Shown here: piece by piece, positions 17,204-25,650 of the stretch
Layout of the letters: each line of letters opens with the position of its first letter
How positions within the stretch are numbered: the first letter of the stretch is position 1
Assembly (NCBI RefSeq): GCF_900105515.1
Contig: NZ_FNSY01000001.1
Location: forward strand, 7,118,001 to 7,182,000
Reading direction: 5' to 3'
Length of the DNA stretch: 64,000 nt
Source: Streptomyces sp. 2131.1
GTDB lineage: Bacteria; Actinomycetota; Actinomycetes; Streptomycetales; Streptomycetaceae
Made by a program: the position numbers and the translations under genes
Notes under the pieces: model-generated
The model's database searches: none
What the model was told of the DNA's origin: nothing
What the model saw: the letters and a program-made list of their open reading frames with translations, nothing else

Positions 17204-18511
17204 TCAGCGCACGCCGGCGGCGCGCAGTACGTCGGACAGGTCGACGAGCTTGTAGTTGGTGTCGGTGCGGTCGCCGTCGTCACCGGACGCCGGGGCGTTG
17301 TAGCCGTCCTGCGCGACGAACAGGCCGTTCGGGAAGGCCGTGCCGAGCGCCCGGCCCGTGGCGGCGATGCCGTCCGTCTCCTCCGAGCCGTCGGCGACCG
17401 CGCCCGGGGCCACCCGGAAGGAGCCGGTCCACTCGTCGTCGTCCGAGGTGTCGTAGACGGAGTAGGTGTAGTCGCCCTGGCTGGAGACGATCAGGTACTG
17501 GTGGCCGGAGGGGCCGCGGACCAGGGTGACTCCTTCGGTGTCCGCGGTGATGTGCTCGCCGCCGTATCCCGGATCGCTGCCCGCCACGCACTCGTCGGTC
17601 TCCGGGTCGTAGACCGCCGGTATCCCGAACTGGCGCGTCCGGTCGACCAGCTCCGGCTCGTCGTCGAGGTCGGCGTCCACCTTCCAGACGCCGACGTCCT
17701 CCTGGCCGATGTAGACCTCCTCCTCGTCGGCGTCCACCGCGAGCCCTTCGATCTGCGGACCGTCGCCCGGGTCCTGGCACGGGCTCCAGGTGCCGCCCGG
17801 CGTGCGGAAGGTGCTCGGCAGGGTGAGCGTGCGCACCTTCTTGTAGGTGACGGTGCCGGACCCGGTGACACGTACCTCGAACAGCGCCAGGTCAGGGGCG
17901 TGGCGGCGACTGGCGAGCACGTACGAGCGGCCGCTGTCCTGGTCCCGCCACACCGCGGTGCCGTACGCCGTGTACTGGTCGTCGACCTCCGCCTCGGTGG
18001 CGGCGAAGGCGCGCGGGACGGCGGTGTCGGTGACATCGGTCAGCGGTGTGCCCGGCCGTGAGCCGTCGATCCGGTAGAAGCGGATGCGGTCGCGCCCGCG
18101 GTCGGTGACGACGGCGACGTCCGAGCGCTTGCCGTCGGGAAACCGCACGCCGGTGAGCACGTCCACGTTGTTGAACCGGCCGGGTGCGGAATCGGTCCCG
18201 GGCGCGGCCGGGGCCGGCAGGGACTGCACCAGTGAGCCGTCGAGGCGGTAGACGTCCAGACCTCCCTCCTTGGCGGTTCCCAGGACCAGACTGGAGCCGG
18301 GGCGTGCGGAGTTGTACCAGATCGCGGGGTCGTCGGCGTTGGAGTTGCCGCCGGCGTCGTCGTCGAAGAGGGCCCGGGTCTCGGCCTTGGCGTACACGGG
18401 CGCGACGGAGTGGTTGCCCGGGAGCGGCGGCGTCGACGCGGTGGCGGTGGCGGCGGTCAGGCCGGTCGCGAGCACGGCGAGACCGGCGGCCAGGCGGGTG
18501 CGTCTGTGCAT
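17204..18511 (-). CDS. Secreted beta-propeller 3-phytase
   Basis: A 435-residue exported protein starting at MHRRTRLAAGLAVLA (signal peptide ending near ATATAS). It has the beta-propeller phytase pattern: NSNADDPAIWYNSARPGSSLVLGTAK, GLDVYRLDG, VVTDRGRDRIRFY, DGPQIEGLAVDADEEEVYIGQEDVGVW, GEHITADTEGVTLV, SSQGDYTYSVY. The Asp/Glu clusters are the calcium and phosphate ligands of this family. It removes phosphates from phytate outside the cell, yielding phosphate and lower inositol phosphates; this family typically stops at inositol trisphosphate. AAGGAGGAACC precedes the ATG. It is divergent from the ABC importer that probably takes up its products. Confidence 0.9.
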   Translation of the reverse strand: MHRRTRLAAGLAVLATGLTAATATASTPPLPGNHSVAPVYAKAETRALFDDDAGGNSNADDPAIWYNSARPGSSLVLGTAKEGGLDVYRLDGSLVQSLPAPAAPGTDSAPGRFNNVDVLTGVRFPDGKRSDVAVVTDRGRDRIRFYRIDGSRPGTPLTDVTDTAVPRAFAATEAEVDDQYTAYGTAVWRDQDSGRSYVLASRRHAPDLALFEVRVTGSGTVTYKKVRTLTLPSTFRTPGGTWSPCQDPGDGPQIEGLAVDADEEEVYIGQEDVGVWKVDADLDDEPELVDRTRQFGIPAVYDPETDECVAGSDPGYGGEHITADTEGVTLVRGPSGHQYLIVSSQGDYTYSVYDTSDDDEWTGSFRVAPGAVADGSEETDGIAATGRALGTAFPNGLFVAQDGYNAPASGDDGDRTDTNYKLVDLSDVLRAAGVR

Positions 18512-18795
18512 GGTTCCTCCTTGACGGAAGTGAGTCACCTCATCGGTGAGAACGGACCTTACATAAGAATGTGCTGACAAATAAAGGGGTGCGCCGCGAC
18601 CTCTCCCGACAGATGGCGGATGACCTGCTGATTGCGGAGGGGTGAACATTATGTGTGCGGGTTTCATCCTGATGTCTTGACATAGTGCTTCGGGCAGGTC
18701 GAAGCTGTCCGGCATCAGGTCGCCGAGCGGTGCTCGTTGGCCTCGGACCACGCCAATCGAGCCCGGTTCTCCGGGACACCGCGAGAGGTCAACCC
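18512..18795. promoter_or_regulatory. Divergent phytase / ABC-importer control region
   Basis: A 284-bp AT-richer region. It holds CCTTACATA (18557-18565), also found inverted before iolE (28093-28101), and a palindrome ATGTC-TT-GACAT (about 18672-18683) that includes a TTGACA -35-like box. Both could be binding sites for the island's GntR-type regulator; this is inference. Confidence 0.45.
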
Positions 18796-20010
18796 ATGCC
18801 CAGCTTTGCACTCGGAGCCGCCCCCCGTTCCGGCGGCCGTCGTCGGCGCATCGCCGTATCGCTCGTCCTCGCAGGCGCGCTCGGCGCCGCAGCGGCCTGC
18901 GCGCCGTCCACGGGTCCCACGGGCACCGGAGCCGCGACCGACTCCGCGTCCGGCGCCAAGCCGCAGATCGACTCCGACTTCGACCTGGAGGCACTCGTCG
19001 CCGAGGCGAAGAAGGAGGGCAGCGTCACGGTCTACGACAGCACCGGTGACATCACCGAGACCGCTGCCGCCTTCACCGCCAAGTACGGCATCAAGGCCAC
19101 AGGGGTCAAAAGCAAGGTCGGCGACACCCTGGAGAAGATGACCAGAGAGAACCAGGCCGGCAACGTCACCATCGACGCCACCTTCTACGAGGACGGGCCC
19201 TCGCTCGTCGGCCAGTTGCTGGCGCAGAAGGTCGTCTACACCTGGATACCCGGCAGCCTCGTCAAGGACATCCCCCCCTCCCGGCAGAGCCCCTTGCAGG
19301 TGCTGTCCAAGGGGAACATGTGGATCTACAACCCCAAGCTCTTCCCCAAGGGGTGCCCCGTGAAGAACATCTGGGACCTGGCCGACCCCGCCTGGAAGGG
19401 CAAGGTCGCCATGCAGGACCCCCTGGGCAAGCCCAACATCGTCGAGTTCTTCAACCAGTTGAAGGCCGGCGGGGAAGCCGGGCTGCGGCAGGCGTACAAG
19501 ACGAAGTACAGGAAGGAACTGGCCTCCGGTGACTCGGCGGCGGAGGCATGGGTCAAGGGGCTGGCCAAGAACGGCCCGATCCTGACGTCCTCGGACGACG
19601 ATGCCACCGCCGCGGTCGCCTCACCGAACCAGACCAAGGACCGGGTCGCCCTGGTGTCCAACGCGAAGTTCCGTGACGTGAAGGAGAAGAGCTACAGCAT
19701 GAGGGTCTGTGCCGAGATGCAGCCCTGGTCCGGTTACCAGTACCCGAAGTACGCGGCCGTCGCCACGAAGACCAAGCACCCCGCCGCGGCGAAACTGTTC
19801 GTGTACTTCATGCTCACGCAGCAAGGCGTGGACACCCAGCTGGGCAACGGCGGCCTCCCGGGCAACCCGGCGTTGAAACAGGGCACGTTCCTGCCCGACG
19901 GGCTGACCGACTGGAACAAGCAGCTCTTCGTCTTCGACCCGTCCAAGCTCAAGAGCGACTTCGACAACCTGCAGCCGATGCAGGACCTTTGGCGCCTCAA
20001 CCACGGCTGA
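18796..20010 (+). CDS. Fe(III)/AfuA-type ABC substrate-binding lipoprotein
   Basis: A 404-residue lipoprotein. The ATG at 18796 (GAGAGG upstream) gives a twin-basic signal ending LGAAAAC with the lipid-anchored Cys at 35. The mature part is a type-II periplasmic-binding fold of the ferric-binding/AfuA group (LVAEAKKEGSVTVYDSTGD, YEDGPSLVGQLLAQKVVY, NMWIYNPKLFPKG, LADPAWKGKVAMQDPLG, PAAAKLFVYFMLTQQGV). No iron-related genes are nearby, but phosphatases and inositol catabolism are. AfuA, in the same structural group, binds hexose phosphates, so an inositol-phosphate ligand is the leading guess. Confidence 0.8.
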   Translation: MPSFALGAAPRSGGRRRRIAVSLVLAGALGAAAACAPSTGPTGTGAATDSASGAKPQIDSDFDLEALVAEAKKEGSVTVYDSTGDITETAAAFTAKYGIKATGVKSKVGDTLEKMTRENQAGNVTIDATFYEDGPSLVGQLLAQKVVYTWIPGSLVKDIPPSRQSPLQVLSKGNMWIYNPKLFPKGCPVKNIWDLADPAWKGKVAMQDPLGKPNIVEFFNQLKAGGEAGLRQAYKTKYRKELASGDSAAEAWVKGLAKNGPILTSSDDDATAAVASPNQTKDRVALVSNAKFRDVKEKSYSMRVCAEMQPWSGYQYPKYAAVATKTKHPAAAKLFVYFMLTQQGVDTQLGNGGLPGNPALKQGTFLPDGLTDWNKQLFVFDPSKLKSDFDNLQPMQDLWRLNHG

Positions 20011-20082
20011 CCGATCGCCGGCGCGTCCGCCCGGACCCCGCCGGCACGCATACGGACACGGACACATTACGGAGAACCGCGT

Positions 20083-21936
20083 ATGGCCGCCGCAACCCGT
20101 TCACCCGATACCGCCCCACCCGAAGCCGACGGACCGGCGGGAACCCGGCTCAGCCGGCTGCGCTACCGGCTGAGTGTCCTACGGCACGAGCCGACGCACC
20201 TCCTGGGCATCCTGCTCGTCATCGCGCTTCTCTACCTGGTGCTGGCACCACTGGTGGCGGTGCTCTCCGACTCCGCCCAGGTGCAGCACGGGGACGAGGG
20301 CCAGGCCCGTCAGGATCCCGGCAGCTTCACCAGCTACTACTTCTGGCGGGTCTTCCGTTCGCCGGTTGCCAGGATCCTGTTCTGGGAGCCGCTGCTGCAT
20401 ACCGTCGTGGTCGCGCTCGGGGTCACTGTCGTGGCCGTGGTCCTCGGCGGATCCATGGCCTGGCTGCTGACCCGCACCAACGTAATGGGACGCAAGTGGC
20501 TGTCCACCGCGCTGGTCGTGCCGTACATGCTGCCGTCCTGGACCTTCGCGCTGGCCTGGCTGGCACTGTTCAAGAACGACTCCTCCGGCGGCCAGATCGG
20601 CATCCTGGAGTCCTGGGGCGTCCACACACCGAACTGGCTGGCATACGGCCAGGTGCCGATCATCCTCTGCCTGGGTCTGCACTACTACCCGTTCGTCCTC
20701 CTGCTGTTCGGCAACGCCCTGCGCCGCATCGACAGCCAGCTGGAGGACTCCGCCCGCATCCTGGGCGCAGGCCGCCGTACGGTCGCGGGCCGGATCACCC
20801 TCCCGCTGATGCTTCCGTCGCTGTCGTCCTCGGTCCTGCTGGTCTTCGGCCGCATCCTCGGTACCTTCGGCACCCCCTACATCCTGGGCCTGCCCGTCGA
20901 CTACAGCCTGCTGTCCACCTCGCTGTTCCGCGCGGTCAACAGCCACCAGCGTGGCGTCACCGCCGTGCTGACCGCGGTCATCGTAGTGGTCGGGGTCCTG
21001 GTGATCCTCGTCGACACCCGGCTCGCCAGGGAACAGAAGCGATTCATCACGGTGGGCGGCAAGGGCGCCATGGACCGCGTCTCCGACCTCGGACGCTGGC
21101 GCCGGCCCGCACTCGGTGCGGCGCTGGCCGTGTTCACCGCGGGCGTCATCCTCCCGGTGGCCACCCTCGCCCTGTCCACCGTCAGCAAGACCCCCGGCGT
21201 CTTCCGCGCCGACAACTTCACCCTCAAGTACTGGGTCGGCAGCGATCTGCCCGGAGCCCCCGGCTTCCCGCACGGTGTGCTGCGGGGCAGTCAACTCTAC
21301 GAAGCCGCGTGGAACAGCCTGCGCATCGTCGGCCTCGCCGCCCTCATCTGCGGCGTGGTGGGACTGCTCGTCGGCTACGTCGTGGTCCGCGCCGGCAGCA
21401 GCAGGACCGGCTCGCTCCTGAGGCAGATCAGCTTCCTGCCGTACATGGTGCCGGGCATCGCCTTCGCCGCGGCCTTCCTCTCACTGTTCGCCGTACGCCG
21501 CGGACCGGTTCCCGCCCTGTACGGCTCGGTCAGCCTGCTCGTACTCGTCCTGGCCGTCACCCACCTGCCCTATGCCTCGCGGTCGGGCATCAGCGCGATG
21601 ACGCAGCTCGGCCGGGAACCGGAGGAGGCCGCGCAGATATCAGGGGCCGGCTGGTTCACCCGGCTGCGCAAGATCATCATTCCGATCCAGCGCGGCGCTC
21701 TGACCACCGGCGTCATCCTGCCGTTCATCTCCGGCCTGAAGGAACTGAGCATCGTCATCATGCTCACCACCACCGGCACCCAGTTGCTGACCACGCTGTC
21801 GATCAACCTGGTCGACTACGCCTACGACCAGATGGCCAACGCGGTGGTGCTCGTCATCGCTCTGGTCTCCTTCCTGGCCACCTACCTCACCCAACGCCTG
21901 ACCAAGACCAACCTGTCGTCCGGACTCGGAGGCTGA
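20083..21936 (+). CDS. ABC importer permease with two fused membrane domains
   Basis: A 617-residue membrane protein with about twelve helices in two homologous halves, each holding a permease loop with the EAA-type motif (SQLEDSARILGAGRRTVAGRITLP in the first half, REPEEAAQISGAGWFTRLRKIIIP in the second). This fused layout is seen in FbpB/AfuB and related ferric or sugar-phosphate importers. It would form the whole channel with one ATPase dimer. It follows the binding-protein gene by 72 bp, with GGAGAA before the ATG. Confidence 0.85.
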   Translation: MAAATRSPDTAPPEADGPAGTRLSRLRYRLSVLRHEPTHLLGILLVIALLYLVLAPLVAVLSDSAQVQHGDEGQARQDPGSFTSYYFWRVFRSPVARILFWEPLLHTVVVALGVTVVAVVLGGSMAWLLTRTNVMGRKWLSTALVVPYMLPSWTFALAWLALFKNDSSGGQIGILESWGVHTPNWLAYGQVPIILCLGLHYYPFVLLLFGNALRRIDSQLEDSARILGAGRRTVAGRITLPLMLPSLSSSVLLVFGRILGTFGTPYILGLPVDYSLLSTSLFRAVNSHQRGVTAVLTAVIVVVGVLVILVDTRLAREQKRFITVGGKGAMDRVSDLGRWRRPALGAALAVFTAGVILPVATLALSTVSKTPGVFRADNFTLKYWVGSDLPGAPGFPHGVLRGSQLYEAAWNSLRIVGLAALICGVVGLLVGYVVVRAGSSRTGSLLRQISFLPYMVPGIAFAAAFLSLFAVRRGPVPALYGSVSLLVLVLAVTHLPYASRSGISAMTQLGREPEEAAQISGAGWFTRLRKIIIPIQRGALTTGVILPFISGLKELSIVIMLTTTGTQLLTTLSINLVDYAYDQMANAVVLVIALVSFLATYLTQRLTKTNLSSGLGG

Positions 21937-21943
21937 AGACGTC

Positions 21944-23086
21944 ATGCCGACCATCACGCTCTCGGCGGTGCGCAAGAGCTACGGCTCCGGACCGCCCGCG
22001 GTCGACAACCTCGACCTGGAGATACCCGACGGCTCGTTCACCTGCCTGCTGGGCCCTTCCGGGTGCGGGAAGACCACCACCCTGCGCATGATCTCCGGAC
22101 TCGAACCGCTCAACGCCGGCACCATCACCGTCGGCGACCGGATCATGGACTCCACCGTCGACGGCGTCTTCGTCCCGCCGGAGAAGCGCGGCATGGGCCT
22201 CGTGTTCCAGAACTACGCGCTCTGGCCGCACCTGACGGTCGCCAAGAACGTCGAGTTCGGCCTGCGGGTCCGCAAGGTCAAACCGGCCGAACGGGCCGAA
22301 CGCGCGGCCGTTGCGCTGAAGATGATGCAGATCGAATGGGCTGCCGACCGCTACCCCGCCCAGCTCTCCGGCGGTCAGCAGCAGCGCGTCTCCCTGGCCC
22401 GCATGCTCGCCGTCAACCCGAACGTACTGCTGCTGGACGAACCGTTGTCCAACCTCGACGCGCAGTTGCGTCTGGACATGCGGGCCGAACTCAAGCGCAT
22501 CCACGACGAGACCGGCCACACCATCGTCTTCGTCACGCACGACCAGCTCGAAGCCATGACCATGGCCACCCACGTCGTGGTGATGAACAAGGGACACGTC
22601 CAGCAGATGGCCCCGCCCATGGAGGTCTACGCCCGGCCGGCCAACACCTTCGTGGCCCGCTTCGTCGGCAGCCCTCCGATGAACCTCTTCGAGGTCGGCG
22701 ACGACGCGTTCACCGAGACGGCCCGCGACCAGGTCCTGGCGGCACGCCCCGACCTCACCGACCGGCTGACCACCATCGGCGCGCGCCCCGAGAACCTGCG
22801 GCTGCTCGACGAGGGCGACCAGCCACCCGCGGGCACCTACGTCTTCGAAGCGACCATCAAGACCGCCCTGCCCACCGGCTCCAGCTGGACCGTACTGGTC
22901 ACCGCGGGAGACACCGAGCTGTATTTCGTCTCGTACACCGACGTACACGCCGCCCCGGGGGCGACCGTGCGCTGCGCCGTCCGCACGAGCGACCTGCACC
23001 TGTTCGACGCGTCGGGAGACAGGCTGCCCGACGAGGCCGCCGACGCCGCACTCACCGAGGAGAACACCGCCACATGGGCCAGCTGA
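21944..23086 (+). CDS. ABC importer ATPase
   Basis: A 380-residue ATPase with Walker A GPSGCGKTT, Q-loop VFQNYALWPH, signature LSGGQQQR, Walker B VLLLDEPLSNLD and H-loop VTHDQ, then a C-terminal regulatory TOBE-like domain (NTFVARFVGSPPMNLFE onward). It energises the importer with the two preceding genes. The ATG lies 7 bp after the permease stop, its GGAGG inside the permease end. The end overlaps the first HAD gene by 13 bp, tying importer and phosphatase into one message. Confidence 0.9.
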   Translation: MPTITLSAVRKSYGSGPPAVDNLDLEIPDGSFTCLLGPSGCGKTTTLRMISGLEPLNAGTITVGDRIMDSTVDGVFVPPEKRGMGLVFQNYALWPHLTVAKNVEFGLRVRKVKPAERAERAAVALKMMQIEWAADRYPAQLSGGQQQRVSLARMLAVNPNVLLLDEPLSNLDAQLRLDMRAELKRIHDETGHTIVFVTHDQLEAMTMATHVVVMNKGHVQQMAPPMEVYARPANTFVARFVGSPPMNLFEVGDDAFTETARDQVLAARPDLTDRLTTIGARPENLRLLDEGDQPPAGTYVFEATIKTALPTGSSWTVLVTAGDTELYFVSYTDVHAAPGATVRCAVRTSDLHLFDASGDRLPDEAADAALTEENTATWAS

Positions 23087-23859
23087 CCCGCCCCACCGCC
23101 CTCCTGCTCGACTTCGGCGGGGTGGTCGTGGCGACGACCAACCGGCCCACCTGGGCCAACGAACTCGCCACCGAGTTGCACACCGCGCTGAGCGCGGCAG
23201 GCTGCCGCGAACTGAGCATCGAGCACATCGAGGCCGATCTCAAGGCGGGTTCCACGGCCGACTCGCACTGGAAGAACGCGATGAGCCGGCCGGCGGCGCC
23301 CGAGGAGTTGACCCACCAGCGCTTCTGGCGCGACTTCGTCGCCGCGGACTGGCCGGCCGCGGCGCAGGCCTGGGTGACCGCGCACGCCGATCCGCTGTGC
23401 CACCGCCTCGGCGAACTCAAGCAGGACCGCACCACCCGCCAGGGCATGTCCGAGCTCCTCGACACCTGCGACGACCTCGGCATCGCCGTCGCTATCGTCT
23501 CCAACGCACTCTCCGGATCCGTGCACCGCGCGTACATGGCCGAGCACGGCCTCGACGAGCGGGTGGCGGTGCAGGTCTACAGCGACGAAGTCGCCGTCCG
23601 CAAACCCAACCCGGAGATGATCCACATCGCCGCACGGGCCCTGGACACCGACCCGGCCGGCTGCTGGTACGTCGGTGACAACTACGACCGCGACGTCCTG
23701 TGCGGCAGGCGAGCCGGAGCCGGCGCCACCGTCCTGATGGAAGCTCGCACCACCTACGACCGGCCCTACATCGTTCAGGCAGAACCCGACGCCGTCGTCG
23801 GCGACCCGGACGAACTGCGCGGACTGCTCCTCGGGGCATCGGCCCCGCGTACTCAGTGA
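23074..23859 (+). CDS. HAD-superfamily phosphatase, DxGGV type (paralogue 1)
   Basis: A 261-residue HAD hydrolase overlapping the ABC ATPase end. Motif I is LLLDFGGVV with the nucleophile Asp13, but the usual second Asp is Gly, as in the YihX-like DxGxV branch. Motif II is IVSNALSGS, motif III the Lys in RKPNPEM, and motif IV YVGDNYDRDV. A helical cap lies between motifs I and II. Some relatives of this branch hydrolyse sugar phosphates such as glucose 1-phosphate. Its position after a suspected sugar-phosphate importer suggests it removes phosphate from the imported compound. Confidence 0.8.
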   Translation: MGQLTRPTALLLDFGGVVVATTNRPTWANELATELHTALSAAGCRELSIEHIEADLKAGSTADSHWKNAMSRPAAPEELTHQRFWRDFVAADWPAAAQAWVTAHADPLCHRLGELKQDRTTRQGMSELLDTCDDLGIAVAIVSNALSGSVHRAYMAEHGLDERVAVQVYSDEVAVRKPNPEMIHIAARALDTDPAGCWYVGDNYDRDVLCGRRAGAGATVLMEARTTYDRPYIVQAEPDAVVGDPDELRGLLLGASAPRTQ

Positions 23860-23862
23860 GCA

Positions 23863-23910
23863 CCGCCGGCCCGGCAGCCCGGCATCACCTGTGGGCTGCC
23901 GGGCCGGCGG
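23863..23910 (+). terminator. Strong 18-bp hairpin between the two HAD genes
   Basis: CCGCCGGCCCGGCAGCCC (23863-23880) pairs perfectly with 23893-23910 across a 12-base loop, four bases after the HAD1 stop. There is no T-run, as is usual in Streptomyces. It may terminate or attenuate transcription into the downstream phosphatase and mgtC-like genes, or protect the message. Confidence 0.65.
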
Positions 23911-23959
23911 TCCTCCGCGCACATTTCCCGACCACCCGAACCACCCGATGGGAGACCCC

Positions 23960-24760
23960 GTGACGACGCTCCGCCCCCCGCGGGCGCTGCTGCTGGACCA
24001 CGGCGGTGTGCTGATGCGGTCCGTCAAGCGCCCCGAGCGCATGGCTGACTTCGCCGCCCGCGTGCACGCCCTGACCGGCCCTTCATCAGGTCTCGACCGC
24101 GCCGCCGTGCTGGCCGACATCACCGCCGGCAGGGCCGCGTACCGAGCCTGGAAGAACGGGCTTGTCCGCAACCCCGAGCCCCGCGAGATCAGGCACCGCG
24201 AACTCTGGGAGGACTTCATCGCCGCGGACTGGCCACCCGCAGCCCGCGCTCTCGTCGGTGCGGAGGCGACTTCGCTATGCCGCGAACTGGTCCTCGCCGA
24301 GAGCGACAAGACGGTGGCCCCGGGCATGCTCGAGACGCTGCGGCTCGCCCGCCGCCACGGTGTGCGCACCGGCATCGTCTCCAACACCCTCGTCGGCGCG
24401 CTCAACCGGGATCTGGCCCGGCGCTTCGGCACCGGCCCCCTGCTCGACGTGCAGGTGTACTCCGACGAGACGGGGCGGCGCAAACCCGACCCCGAGATGA
24501 TCCTCCTGGCCGCCCGCGCCCTGTCGGTCGTCCCCGCCGACTGCTGGTACGTCGGCGACAACTATGACCGCGACGTGGTGTGCGGGAAGCGCGCGGGGGC
24601 CGGGGTGACGATCCTCATGCGCCCCGCCGACCGTCGCGACCCGCAAAGCCGCCCCCGGCCCGACGCCGAGGTCGCCGACGGAACGGAACTGCTGGACCTG
24701 CTGCGTACCGCACTCACCCGCCACACCGCACACACCCCCGGGCAGGAGGCCGCGGCATGA
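23960..24760 (+). CDS. HAD-superfamily phosphatase, DxGGV type (paralogue 2)
   Basis: A 266-residue paralogue of the preceding HAD. The nucleophile Asp is again residue 13 (LLLDHGGVL) with Gly at +2; the rest follows as GIVSNTLVGAL, the Lys of RRKPDPEMIL, and YVGDNYDRDVVCGKRAGAGV. A tandem duplication with divergence fits two different phosphate positions or substrates. The GTG at 23960 has GGGAGA six bases upstream; ATG at 23948 is an alternative. Its stop overlaps the next ATG (ATGA). Confidence 0.8.
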   Translation: MTTLRPPRALLLDHGGVLMRSVKRPERMADFAARVHALTGPSSGLDRAAVLADITAGRAAYRAWKNGLVRNPEPREIRHRELWEDFIAADWPPAARALVGAEATSLCRELVLAESDKTVAPGMLETLRLARRHGVRTGIVSNTLVGALNRDLARRFGTGPLLDVQVYSDETGRRKPDPEMILLAARALSVVPADCWYVGDNYDRDVVCGKRAGAGVTILMRPADRRDPQSRPRPDAEVADGTELLDLLRTALTRHTAHTPGQEAAA

Positions 24761-25587
24761 ACGAACTGGACGAGCTCTCCGTACGGCTGCGCGAGGTTGC
24801 CACCGAGGCGGCGCTGGCCGTCGGTCCCGACCTCGTGGCGGCCTTCCGAAGCGCCATGGACGTCGACTTCAAACGCGACGAGCACGACCCCGTCACCGTG
24901 CACGACAAGCGCGCCGAAGAGCGCATCCGTGACCTGCTGGTCAAGCGGGTGCCCGACAGCACGGTCGTGGGGGAGGAAGGCGGCCGTCAGGACGGCAGCG
25001 GCCGCATCGCCTGGTACGTCGACCCCATCGACGGGACCGCCAATTTCGCGCGAGGTCTCGCCTTCTTCTGCACGTCCGTCGGCGTCACGGTCGACGGCGA
25101 ACCCGTGGCGGGCGCGATCGTTGATCCGGTCGCCGGACACGTCTTCACCGCCGACGCCACCGGCGCCTGCCTCAACGCCGAGCCGCTGCGCCCCGCCGGA
25201 GTGCGCGAAGAGGCCCGCGGGCTGCTCATCACCGGCTTCCCCACCACCCGGGAGCTGGCGTGGAACGACCCGGAGACGCTGCCCAGGTTCGGTGAACTCG
25301 TCACCCGCTACGGAACCGTACGCCGTACGGGGAGCGCCGCGCTGACCCTCGCCCACGTCGCGGCCGGCTGGTGTGACGCGGCCCTGGGCACCTCCGTCAA
25401 CGCCTGGGACATCTGCGCCGCCCGGATGCTGGTCCGGCGTTCCGGCGGCGTGTACGAGTCCTTCGCCGGTGACGGGGGCTGGGACCAGCCCGGGTATCTC
25501 GCACACGGGGCGAACCTCGAACCGCACGCCGCGCGTGAGTTCGTGGAGTGGTACCTGAGCCGGCTGCCCGCGAGGAGTGCCTCATGA
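24757..25587 (+). CDS. Inositol-monophosphatase-family phosphatase
   Basis: A 276-residue cytosolic enzyme with all IMPase metal motifs: GEEGG (Glu73-Glu74), VDPIDGTANF (Asp89, Asp92) and AWDICAARML (Asp218). The family hydrolyses inositol monophosphates and similar substrates (histidinol phosphate, fructose 1,6-bisphosphate, PAP) with magnesium. Lying between an importer and a complete inositol pathway, true inositol-phosphate phosphatase activity is likely here. Start and stop overlap the neighbours by ATGA, so it is translationally coupled. Confidence 0.85.
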   Translation: MNELDELSVRLREVATEAALAVGPDLVAAFRSAMDVDFKRDEHDPVTVHDKRAEERIRDLLVKRVPDSTVVGEEGGRQDGSGRIAWYVDPIDGTANFARGLAFFCTSVGVTVDGEPVAGAIVDPVAGHVFTADATGACLNAEPLRPAGVREEARGLLITGFPTTRELAWNDPETLPRFGELVTRYGTVRRTGSAALTLAHVAAGWCDAALGTSVNAWDICAARMLVRRSGGVYESFAGDGGWDQPGYLAHGANLEPHAAREFVEWYLSRLPARSAS

Positions 25588-25650
25588 CGATGCCGGAGGC
25601 ACCCCTTGCCCGCGAGGAGTGCCTCATGATGATGCCGGAGGCACCCCCGC
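25567..25650 (+). repeat. 42-bp tandem duplication over a ribosome site and start codon
   Basis: Two copies (about 25567-25608 and 25609-25650) differ at very few positions. Each holds GAGGAGTGCCTCATGA, that is, a ribosome site and ATG. The unit is 14 codons long, so the frame is kept and the protein gains PLAREECLMMMPEA. Confidence 0.85.

Noticed and set aside
18796..23086. Ferric-iron uptake system
   Set aside because: Family resemblance alone would suggest it, but no iron or siderophore genes are near and the context is phosphate esters and inositol.
22063..23859. 598-codon frame joining ABC ATPase and HAD
   Set aside because: The first part is an Arg/Pro/His-rich shadow of the ATPase; the HAD starts at 23074 with a normal ATG.
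25567..25650. Short tandem repeat as CRISPR or microsatellite
   Set aside because: Only two units with no spacers; it is a coding duplication.
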